Shown here: positions 1 to 5,117 of the stretch, piece after piece
How the letters are laid out: every line of letters begins with the position of its first letter
Numbering within the stretch: position 1 is the first letter of the stretch
NCBI GenBank assembly: GCA_026397695.1
Contig: JAPLUJ010000482.1
Coordinates: 11,195 to 16,311 of the forward strand
Length of the DNA stretch: 5,117 nucleotides
Direction: 5' to 3'
From: Verrucomicrobiota bacterium
Lineage (GTDB): Bacteria > Verrucomicrobiota > Verrucomicrobiia > Verrucomicrobiales > Akkermansiaceae
Program-made: the position numbers and the translations under genes
Notes under the pieces: generated by a model
Databases searched by the model: none
What the model saw: only the letters and a program-made list of their open reading frames with translations
What the model was told of the DNA's origin: nothing

Positions 1-374
1 TCAACGACAATCTGTTTCCGCAGATCATTGAAACGGGATTCCATCAGATCGGCCGAAGCCTCCCGGTCGAAGTAATGGATGGTGAGTTCGTAGAGTTTGC
101 CGGCGAGAAACCGGCACTCCACCGCGCCCGCCTTGGTCCCGGGCAAGAATCCCGTGCGGGGTTCGATTTTCAGGATGCGCAAGCCCACTTGATCACCCGG
201 CAGGGAAATGGTGACGTCCAGTGCATGCCGGGACGCCCAAGCCAGCAACTTTTCCGGGGAATCGCCCCAATGCAGGCCGAACGGGGGCTGCAAGAGAGCT
301 TGCGCCGGCGCCTGTCCGGCCACCAGCAGCAGGATGGCAATCCGCAATGTCCACCTGAGAAATCGCTCGCGCAT
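1..374 (-). CDS. Exported protein of unknown function, 5' part only (cut by left edge)
   Basis: The reading frame is open from an ATG at 374-372 to the window edge, giving 124 residues without a stop. An in-frame TGA lies just upstream (about 419-417) and no other ATG intervenes, so this start is well fixed. A weak AAGG ribosome site sits 8 bases upstream. The N-terminus is a classic Sec signal peptide: RERFLRW is basic, residues 11-20 are hydrophobic, and APAQA fits signal peptidase I cleavage near residue 26. The mature part begins QPPFGLHWGDSPEKLLAWASRH and continues with alternating beta-like segments; one cysteine is visible in GAVECRF. I do not recognise a named family. It is probably a periplasmic or surface-associated protein. 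It diverges from the pilin-like operon, with only 3 bases between the two start codons, so it shares or overlaps its control region. The missing 3' end prevents a better call. Confidence 0.8.
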   Translation of the reverse strand, partial: MRERFLRWTLRIAILLLVAGQAPAQALLQPPFGLHWGDSPEKLLAWASRHALDVTISLPGDQVGLRILKIEPRTGFLPGTKAGAVECRFLAGKLYELTIHYFDREASADLMESRFNDLRKQIVV

Positions 375-377
375 GGG

Positions 378-875
378 ATGAGCCTTGCGGGTTTCCGGTC
401 GTTCCGCAAGGCGCGATCATGGCGAGCGGGCATGCTGTTGATCGAGGCGGCGATGTCGCTGTCCATCCTCACGGTTCTGGGATTGGTGTTGCTCAAGCTC
501 TCGCTCAACATCCTGCATCCGCGGCAGTGGATCATCCAACAAACGCTGTCCGACGCCTACCTGACCTATGAGCGGGCCTATGCGGAGCGCATCCCGTTTG
601 AGAACCTGCTCGCCGTCGATTCGCCCTGGCCGGCGTTTCCGACGACCACGACGACGGCGGTCGAAATCGGCCGTCTTGCGGGGAGCCACGTGGTGACCGG
701 AACGCTGGTGCGCACGCGTTTCCCGGATGCTGGCAATTATCCGCTCGACGGCGGTACCGGCACCGTCTCCACCAACCCCGCCGCCATGAAGGTATGGAAG
801 GCACAGAGCGTGTTGACCTACACGATCGGCACGCGCAACTACGCCAAATCCCGCACCGTCCTGCGCTCCCAATGA
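378..875 (+). CDS. Type IV pilin/pseudopilin-like protein (first gene of the operon)
   Basis: This is a 165-residue protein with a class III prepilin signal. An 18-residue basic leader ending in SWRAG is followed by MLLIEAAMSLSILTVLGLVL. Gly18 is the -1 residue, Met19 is +1 and Glu23 is the conserved +5 glutamate; the hydrophobic alpha-1 helix spans about residues 19-46. Prepilin peptidase would cut after Gly18 and the subunit would join a pilus or pseudopilus. Met at +1 rather than Phe is less usual. The C-terminal domain (about 60-165) includes a PTTTTTAVEIG stretch and beta-like segments, with no cysteines. The start at 378 is chosen because it gives a full basic leader; the open frame extends back to 75, but that part is antisense to the leftward gene. 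I see no clear ribosome site. The stop overlaps the next start by 4 bases (ATGA). Similarity to the GspI/GspH or PilV class of minor subunits is plausible but not shown. Confidence 0.85.
   Translation: MSLAGFRSFRKARSWRAGMLLIEAAMSLSILTVLGLVLLKLSLNILHPRQWIIQQTLSDAYLTYERAYAERIPFENLLAVDSPWPAFPTTTTTAVEIGRLAGSHVVTGTLVRTRFPDAGNYPLDGGTGTVSTNPAAMKVWKAQSVLTYTIGTRNYAKSRTVLRSQ
383..386 (-). promoter_or_regulatory. Weak Shine-Dalgarno site for the leftward exported protein
   Basis: Read on the minus strand this is AAGG, 8 bases before the ATG at 374. It is short but correctly spaced and supports that start. It lies inside the first codons of the divergent prepilin gene. Confidence 0.35.
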
Positions 876-1402
876 AACGCAACCGCCATCCCATGCGTCG
901 CGGCTTCACGCTGATCGAATTGTCGTTGGCCATCATCATGGGCATGCTGACCAGTTCGATGGTGCTCGCGTTGTTCAACCAACAACTCGCGTTCCTCAAG
1001 ATCTATCAAACCCAGAACTTCCTGACGGAGGAGGCACCGATGATCAGCATGCAGGTGGGCCGCCTGTTAGGCAAGGCGGAGCGTTTCCGCCTGCATGACA
1101 CGGTGGCGGACGCGTTGGCGGGGACGAATCCGCGCCTGACGGCGTCGCCGGTGTTGGTGTTGAACTTCCGCCAGTTGGACGGGACGATGCGGGCCTCGAT
1201 CCTGGCGTTTGAAAACCGTGGGGCAGGGATGGCGCTGTATTATTACGTCGTGCCAATCAGCGGAGTTCTCGCCGCGCCGCAGTGGTATGTCACCAAGAAA
1301 CCGGCCAACATTTCTTTTGCCATGCAGCAGGGCGTGCTGCGCATGATTCTCACAGGTCCGGCCGGGGAACAAATCATCTACTCGGGAACCATGCAACAAT
1401 GA
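872..1402 (+). CDS. Type IV pilin/pseudopilin-like protein with canonical GFTLIE motif
   Basis: This 176-residue protein has a textbook prepilin N-terminus: leader MKRNRHPMRRG, then FTLIELSLAIIMGM. Gly11 is -1, Phe12 is +1 and Glu16 is the +5 glutamate needed for N-methylation and subunit docking. The hydrophobic helix runs to about residue 35 and continues as an amphipathic helix (NQQLAFLKIYQTQNFLTEE). The rest looks globular and beta-rich, with no cysteines. The length is close to that of GspJ/PilW-type minor subunits, which usually sit near the pilus tip; that assignment is inference. The start overlaps the previous gene's stop as ATGA, with no separate ribosome site, which points to translational coupling. 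The open frame extends upstream to 794, but that part has no leader logic. An internal ATG at 893 would give the shorter leader MRRG and remains possible. The stop overlaps the next gene's start in the same way. Confidence 0.9.
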   Translation: MKRNRHPMRRGFTLIELSLAIIMGMLTSSMVLALFNQQLAFLKIYQTQNFLTEEAPMISMQVGRLLGKAERFRLHDTVADALAGTNPRLTASPVLVLNFRQLDGTMRASILAFENRGAGMALYYYVVPISGVLAAPQWYVTKKPANISFAMQQGVLRMILTGPAGEQIIYSGTMQQ

Positions 1403-3546
1403 CCACATCATCCACCAAACGCGGGAAACCCGGCTTCGTTTCGTATGTCCTCGTGCTCACGACGGGCGCGATCCTCACAATGCTGATGGTCATGACCTAT
1501 CGCCGTGCCACCAACGGCATGGCCGTGCAGAAAAACGTCCAGTTGAACATTGACTACAACGAAAAGGAGGACGCCATCCTGCGCTCCATCGTGGCGATCA
1601 CGCCCAACCGGGCGATGCTGGCGATGCAGCACAATTCCAGCTCGAGTGATGCGATCAAGTTTCCCCTGCGCTGGCAGAACATCTTCACGGAGGCCCTGGC
1701 ACAGGCCAACGCCAAGTCATCCATAGCTGACAACTTGCTGACATCCCTCGCCATTACCAACCTCAGGTCGGGCAACTCGGGCGATTCGACACTCGGCACA
1801 CCGAGTGCGATTTTCACGGCGATCAAGCCGGAAACCGGCTATGTCTCGGTGGGCGTCAATCGCAGTCTCACCGGATACCCGCCGCCACTCACCACCAGCA
1901 CCACCATCCGGGCCCTGGATCTGGTCTATCCGATCATCACCACGGACAAGGTGTATGGCACGCTCGCCCAGAGCGGTGTCGGACTGCCCGTCGCAACCTA
2001 TCCGAATTACAACCTGCTGACATATCCGCGGATCAACTTCGGTTATGCCAAGCCGGGCGATCCGTTTGTGGCGCGGCGGAACTGGTGGGCGTTTTCCATG
2101 GATGTCGGGGCGCACGACGCGGCACTGACCAGGCTCGCCCGGCCGGGTCGTGACTTCGTGCTGTCGATATACGAAGTACCGTCGCAACTGGCGATCAGCG
2201 CGTCGGCCTTCATGTCGCTCGGGCGGTATGCCTCAGGCGATGCATGGCAGAACGTGACGATCAGCGGCGGGGTGTTTGCGGGCAAGGCGGCGGTGGAGGG
2301 GACCACGGCGTTTTCCGCCTTGGCCAGTCGGCGGGGCATGACCTTGTCCGGCAGCACCACCCTCGGTGGCCAGAGTTTCGCGACAAATCCCTTCCAGCCG
2401 GGCGTGCGGGAAACCTATCAACTGACCACAGGCGATTTTTTCCCGGTGTCCCTTGCCTCGGAAAGCGGCCGGGTGGCGTTTGTGCCGATCAACCGCGGCG
2501 CGGACTTCTTCGATCGCTTCGCGCATGCCACGGAGAGCAGCGTGCTGTCTCCCACCACTTGGAACAATTACTCGATCGGCGCCCTGCAATGCGCGATGCG
2601 GTTGGACATCACCCAGGTGGTAAGCGCGCTGAACAAGACGCCGACCGCGCTGCGGTTTTCCTATCTGAAAGGCGGCGTCCGCCAGGATCTGAGCATCTCA
2701 CTGACCACGGGCGTGGCCACCGGTCTGCCGCCGGGATACCTGCCGTGCTGCGTAGAGAACGAGACCTATAACTTCGGCACGGCCATGGTGGATCTGGCCT
2801 ATGGGAAAAACGGCACTTATGCCTATCAGACCGGGCAGACCGGATCGGTCACCTTCAACAACGCCCGCTTCGGCGACCCGCTCGTCGGGGTTGTCAAGGC
2901 GGGCTATTACAAGCCGAGCTATCCGTTTGAAGTGAAGTCGCTCACATCGGGGAAAATATGTATAGCGGTGTATCCCCAGCGTTTTTCCGCGTTTCTAGCC
3001 GCGCTCAACGCGGACACCACGGCGGTGAACAGCTCGTTGGTGGTGAATGTCGATTACACGAATATCGGCGCGACCTATCCGCTGAAGCCATTGATTCCCT
3101 GCACCGACCTCGATTACGGCTGTATTCTGCAGGAGTGTGCGGATTTCACGGCATTTACCAAGGGCTTTTCCCTGGTCACGAACCTCCGCACTTACATCGG
3201 GGATGATTTCAACATCGTTCAGGCAACGCCACCGGCAGGTTATACTCCCGTCTCCGGTATCTATTATCCACCTTGTTCGTTGTTCACGCCGGAGAAGCGC
3301 TACGGAGTGGATGTGAATCCCTACGCCGTTAGAATGGGCGGGCAGATCGGTTCGCTGGCCAGTGACCTGATCACCAATCCGGTCCGCCCGCTGGATTCCA
3401 AAAACGTGAGCGGCGCCGCCATCACCGCAGACCGCATCACCGTCAATCTGCGGCCCATCGTCCACCCCGCCGAGTTGCCGCCCATCACCATGAAAAACTG
3501 GCTGGTGGTGCTCGAAGAACGCCGCAAGGAATTTGTCGGGTTCTAA
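1399..3546 (+). CDS. Large prepilin-anchored surface protein, possible pilus-tip subunit
   Basis: This is a 715-residue protein whose start (ATG 1399) overlaps the preceding stop as ATGA. Residues 1-12 form a basic leader ending KRGKPG, followed by a single hydrophobic helix at 13-34 (FVSYVLVLTTGAILTMLMVM) and then basic YRR. This resembles a prepilin signal with Gly12 at -1 and Phe13 at +1, but position +5 is Val, not Glu. In known systems the large tip subunit GspK is the one lacking Glu5, so a tip role is a reasonable inference. Residues 35-75 form an acidic/basic helical stalk (NIDYNEKEDAILRSIVAITP). The remainder is Ser/Thr/Gly/Tyr-rich and looks like beta-structured extracellular domains. 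Residues 288-330 (GGVFAGKAAVEGTTAF to SGSTTLGGQSF) suggest a repetitive beta-helix-like section. All eight cysteines lie in the second half: 398, 450, 451, 521, 568, 575, 580 and 626. They may form disulfides after export. I recognise no catalytic motif. An open frame reaches back to 1282, but it lacks a leader and is rejected as the start. Confidence 0.85.
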   Translation: MTTSSTKRGKPGFVSYVLVLTTGAILTMLMVMTYRRATNGMAVQKNVQLNIDYNEKEDAILRSIVAITPNRAMLAMQHNSSSSDAIKFPLRWQNIFTEALAQANAKSSIADNLLTSLAITNLRSGNSGDSTLGTPSAIFTAIKPETGYVSVGVNRSLTGYPPPLTTSTTIRALDLVYPIITTDKVYGTLAQSGVGLPVATYPNYNLLTYPRINFGYAKPGDPFVARRNWWAFSMDVGAHDAALTRLARPGRDFVLSIYEVPSQLAISASAFMSLGRYASGDAWQNVTISGGVFAGKAAVEGTTAFSALASRRGMTLSGSTTLGGQSFATNPFQPGVRETYQLTTGDFFPVSLASESGRVAFVPINRGADFFDRFAHATESSVLSPTTWNNYSIGALQCAMRLDITQVVSALNKTPTALRFSYLKGGVRQDLSISLTTGVATGLPPGYLPCCVENETYNFGTAMVDLAYGKNGTYAYQTGQTGSVTFNNARFGDPLVGVVKAGYYKPSYPFEVKSLTSGKICIAVYPQRFSAFLAALNADTTAVNSSLVVNVDYTNIGATYPLKPLIPCTDLDYGCILQECADFTAFTKGFSLVTNLRTYIGDDFNIVQATPPAGYTPVSGIYYPPCSLFTPEKRYGVDVNPYAVRMGGQIGSLASDLITNPVRPLDSKNVSGAAITADRITVNLRPIVHPAELPPITMKNWLVVLEERRKEFVGF

Positions 3547-3548
3547 GC

Positions 3549-3595
3549 GACCAGAGAAGATATATGATCTGATCTCTGATCTCTGATCTCTGGTC
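3549..3595. repeat. 9-base inverted repeat pairing the spacer with the heptamer array
   Basis: GACCAGAGA at 3549-3557 is the exact reverse complement of TCTCTGGTC at 3587-3595. The same partner recurs every 7 bases at 3594-3602, 3601-3609 and 3608-3616. A transcript leaving the 715-residue gene could therefore fold in several alternative registers, as could one leaving the opposite gene. No run of T follows, so it is not a standard intrinsic terminator, but a role in ending convergent transcripts is possible. Confidence 0.5.
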
Positions 3596-3618
3596 TCTGG
3601 TCTCTGGTCTCTGGTCTC
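3565..3618. repeat. Heptanucleotide tandem array, three TGATCTC then four TGGTCTC units
   Basis: Seven exact 7-base units occupy 3570-3618. Units 1-3 are TGATCTC and units 4-7 are TGGTCTC; a partial unit TGATC (3565-3569) precedes them. The two unit types differ at one base and are fully segregated, as expected if one mutation arose and each version then expanded. The array fills most of the 72-base spacer between two convergent genes, and its last base touches the stop codon of the minus-strand zinc-ribbon gene (3619-3621). The first block carries four GATC sites; the second block has none. Short tandem heptamers of this type are prone to copy-number change. Confidence 0.95.
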
Positions 3619-4321
3619 TCACTCCTCTACATAGAGGATGCGTCCGCAGTCCTCGCAGCGGGCGATTTCGCGGGCGGCTTGGGCGGCGACCACGGTGGAG
3701 GCGATGAGTTTCATGTGACAACCGCCGCATTTCCCGTCCTGCAGCGGAGCCACCACCAGGCCGATCTTGGATTTGAAGAGGCGCTGATAGAGCGGGAGGA
3801 TGGATTCCGGCACTTGCGCGGCGCAGGTTTCCCGCTGCGCCGCCACTTCGCGGTGCTCGGCTTCGAGACGATCGCGACGTTGGGCAATGGCCGCCAGATC
3901 TTCCTCGACGAGCGCGCGGTCATGGGCGCAGGCGGCTTGTGCGGCTTGCAACGCAGCCCGCGCCACGTCCATCTCCTCCATCAACTCCAATTCACGCGTT
4001 TCCAAATCATCGACGTCTTTTTCGTAGCGCGTGATTTCATGGCCGATGGCCTGATACTCGTCATTCTTGCGGGTCTCGAATTGCTGGAGTTTCAGGCGTT
4101 GGATCGTGGTGCGGCGGGTGCCGGCGTCCAATTCCAGCCGTTTCAGCCGCACCTCGCAATCCAGCACGGCCTGATGCGCCTGTTTCTCGGCCCCCTCATC
4201 GTTGAGCAGCCTGGCCTTGGCCCGGGCCTCATCCTGAGGGAGTTTTTCGAGATCTGGCGAGCGCCAGCAGGCGGCGGTCACGGTCTTGGAGAATCAACAG
4301 CGCACGAACTTCATCCAGCAT
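3619..4321 (-). CDS. C4 zinc-ribbon coiled-coil protein (CdsZ/COG1579 family), frameshifted near the N-terminus
   Basis: Most of the protein reads in one frame: a long charged coiled coil (from DLEKLPQDEARAKARL to about EHREVAAQRE), then LPLYQRLFKSKIGLV, then a C-terminal zinc ribbon. The ribbon is GKCGGCHMKL plus RCEDCGRILYVEE, so both CxxC pairs are present (codons at about 3729-3718 and 3657-3646). This order matches the CdsZ/COG1579 family, in which a helical hairpin precedes a C4 zinc ribbon; its proposed roles are regulatory or nucleic-acid related. The expected N-terminus (MLDEVRALLILQDRDRRLLALA) is present from ATG 4321 but in another frame, which ends early. The frames meet at about 4255. 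Restoring 2 bases (an Arg codon) gives LALARDLEKLP and a 234-residue protein of normal family length. As it stands, a GTG at 4281 would yield 220 residues with a scrambled first nine. AGGA directly abuts the 4321 ATG, an unusually short spacing. The gene could be a pseudogene, or the shift could be a sequence error. Confidence 0.85.
4252..4256 (-). other. Frameshift site in the zinc-ribbon gene
   Basis: On the minus strand the codons CTC GCC (Leu-Ala) are followed by AGATCTCGAA. Reading on in the upstream frame gives RSRKTPSG and a stop. Skipping the single A, or adding back 2 bases (for example AGAGAT in place of AGAT), joins the family N-terminus to DLEKLP. Loss of one GA from a short AGAGA run would explain it. 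Confidence 0.75.
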
Positions 4322-4394
4322 TCCTGTTGGGTAGCCGCCCGCAGCACCGACGGCAAGCCCCGCGTGCGGAGATTTTTTGATTCGTGGAAAAATT

Positions 4395-5117
4395 TCAGTG
4401 CTGCGGCAGGGCGGGCTCGCCGCTCCAATCGTACCATGGGCCTTGCGGCACCTGCCGCTCGTCCATAAAACGCCATTCGACGGTGCTCCCGCTGCGCAGT
4501 CCAAGGTAATCAGCCACGGCGGGACTCAGATCGATGCCTGCCGATTGATTGCGGTTGGGACGTGGCGCTTCATTGCCAAAGACGTATTGCCAGTGATCGA
4601 CCTCGAACGGTCCGACATCCTCCCACTGCGCATAACAAACGCGGCCGGCATGATGGATGGCAACCCAGCGGCCCTTGCAGACGGAAATGCCGTCACCCCG
4701 ATAGCTTGCCCAAAACCACGGAATCACCCCTGATGCCTCGCGCCGATGAACCCCGCCTTTGGCCACATCATTGTACGGCAGTGCCACATAAAATGGATTG
4801 AGCCGCGGAGTAAACCCCGCAGGGCACCAACCGTCTCGCCGCCCGGGCGCGTCAACCCCACCGAAATTGGCCTGCCAGTTCTGGTCCCACGCGCTTTGGT
4901 TGTTAGGCACCGGGTTGTGCTCACTCGCCAACTCGCCCACCCAGAACACCGTGGCCACCACATTGCGCTTCCACGGCATGCCCGCACGCACCCCATCACG
5001 GGAATTTTCAATCACCACCCGCGCCGCCGCCGGAACCCCGTACGGATCACTCAGCGAGGGCAACACCTCGCGGCGCTCATCCAGAAACCCCTCATGCACC
5101 CGCACCAACCGCTCCGA
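4395..5117 (-). CDS. Protein with RlpA-like double-psi beta-barrel domain, 5' end missing (cut by right edge)
   Basis: 240 residues are visible before the TGA at 4397-4395, and the frame stays open to the right edge. A TTG at 5108 could be called as a start but has no support, so the gene most likely begins outside the window. The C-terminal half carries CYAQWEDVGPFEVD (about 161-174) and GIDLSPAVADYLGLRSGSTVEW (194-215, quoted here only to mark its key parts: IDLS, A-A and LGL). In RlpA-type double-psi beta-barrels a V-x-D-x-GPF strand and an IDLS-x-A-A-x-LG helix are the two best conserved elements, so a similar fold is likely. The N-terminal half is unusual: WKRNVVATVFWVGE, then NPVPNNQSAWDQNWQANFGG, then FYVALPYNDV. 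It is rich in Trp, with three cysteines in all (98, 147, 161). RlpA proteins cleave peptidoglycan glycan strands; whether this one is an enzyme is unknown. It ends 73 bases before the zinc-ribbon gene's start on the same strand, so co-transcription is possible. Confidence 0.75.
   Translation of the reverse strand, partial: SERLVRVHEGFLDERREVLPSLSDPYGVPAAARVVIENSRDGVRAGMPWKRNVVATVFWVGELASEHNPVPNNQSAWDQNWQANFGGVDAPGRRDGWCPAGFTPRLNPFYVALPYNDVAKGGVHRREASGVIPWFWASYRGDGISVCKGRWVAIHHAGRVCYAQWEDVGPFEVDHWQYVFGNEAPRPNRNQSAGIDLSPAVADYLGLRSGSTVEWRFMDERQVPQGPWYDWSGEPALPQH

Noticed and set aside
75..377. Upstream extension of the first prepilin reading frame (266-residue version)
   Set aside because: It is antisense to the leftward exported protein, which has a clean signal peptide, and it would place the prepilin signal far inside the protein.
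1282..1398. 39-residue upstream extension of the 715-residue protein
   Set aside because: It overlaps the previous prepilin gene and has no leader character. The ATGA overlap at 1399 gives a basic leader directly before the hydrophobic helix.
2244..2771. Plus-strand 175-codon frame inside the large surface-protein gene
   Set aside because: It is rich in Arg, Gly and His, with no motif or ribosome site, typical of an out-of-frame reading of GC-rich coding DNA.
378..3546. Assignment to the Verru_Chthon cassette protein families
   Set aside because: The mix of small prepilins and one large protein is reminiscent of these cassettes. The N-terminal sequence of the large protein does not let me claim membership without a profile search.
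3565..3618. CRISPR array
   Set aside because: The units are 7 bases long and directly adjacent, with no unique spacers, so this is a simple tandem repeat.
4353..4379. Possible plus-strand intrinsic terminator (CCGC/GCGG followed by a run of T)
   Set aside because: The stem is 4 base pairs with a 2-base loop, too short and tight to be stable, and no plus-strand gene ends here.
3679..4380. Plus-strand open frame of 233 codons opposite the zinc-ribbon gene
   Set aside because: It mirrors a gene with intact zinc-ribbon and coiled-coil motifs. Its own product is low-complexity and has no recognisable domain, so it is a GC-rich shadow frame.

Overview
The window looks like a chromosomal segment from a GC-rich Gram-negative bacterium, most likely of the phylum Verrucomicrobiota. 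That placement rests on the gene mix: a coupled set of prepilin-like genes ending in a very large prepilin-anchored protein, next to a W/C-rich secreted-type protein with an RlpA-like fold. It is a judgement from protein character, not a database result. There are no tRNA or rRNA genes, transposases or CRISPR arrays, and no stretch over 300 bases without a gene.

Layout. (1) Bases 1-374, minus strand: the first 124 residues of an exported protein of unknown function, cut by the left edge. (2) Bases 378-3546, plus strand: a three-gene operon. Its two small type IV pilin/pseudopilin-like proteins and one 715-residue protein are joined by two ATGA overlaps of 4 bases. (3) Bases 3547-3618: a short convergent spacer almost filled by a heptanucleotide tandem array with two unit types in separate blocks. 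(4) Bases 3619-4321, minus strand: a C4 zinc-ribbon coiled-coil protein of the CdsZ/COG1579 family, whose reading frame is broken near its N-terminus. (5) Bases 4395-5117, minus strand: a protein cut by the right edge whose C-terminal half resembles an RlpA-like double-psi beta-barrel.

How the genes may work together. The operon encodes two proteins with class III prepilin signals (Gly at -1, Glu at +5) and a third with a similar N-terminal anchor but no Glu+5. In type II secretion and type IV pilus systems, several small minor pilins and one large Glu5-less subunit form the tip complex (GspH/I/J plus GspK). The architecture here suggests an analogous tip or adhesin module, with the 715-residue protein as the large subunit. 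No assembly ATPase, prepilin peptidase or secretin gene lies in the window, so the machine would be encoded elsewhere. The minus-strand genes on either side show no clear functional link to it.

The points most worth a second look are the large prepilin-anchored protein, the zinc-ribbon gene frameshift, the two-block heptamer array touching that gene's stop codon, and the two divergent start codons only 3 bases apart.
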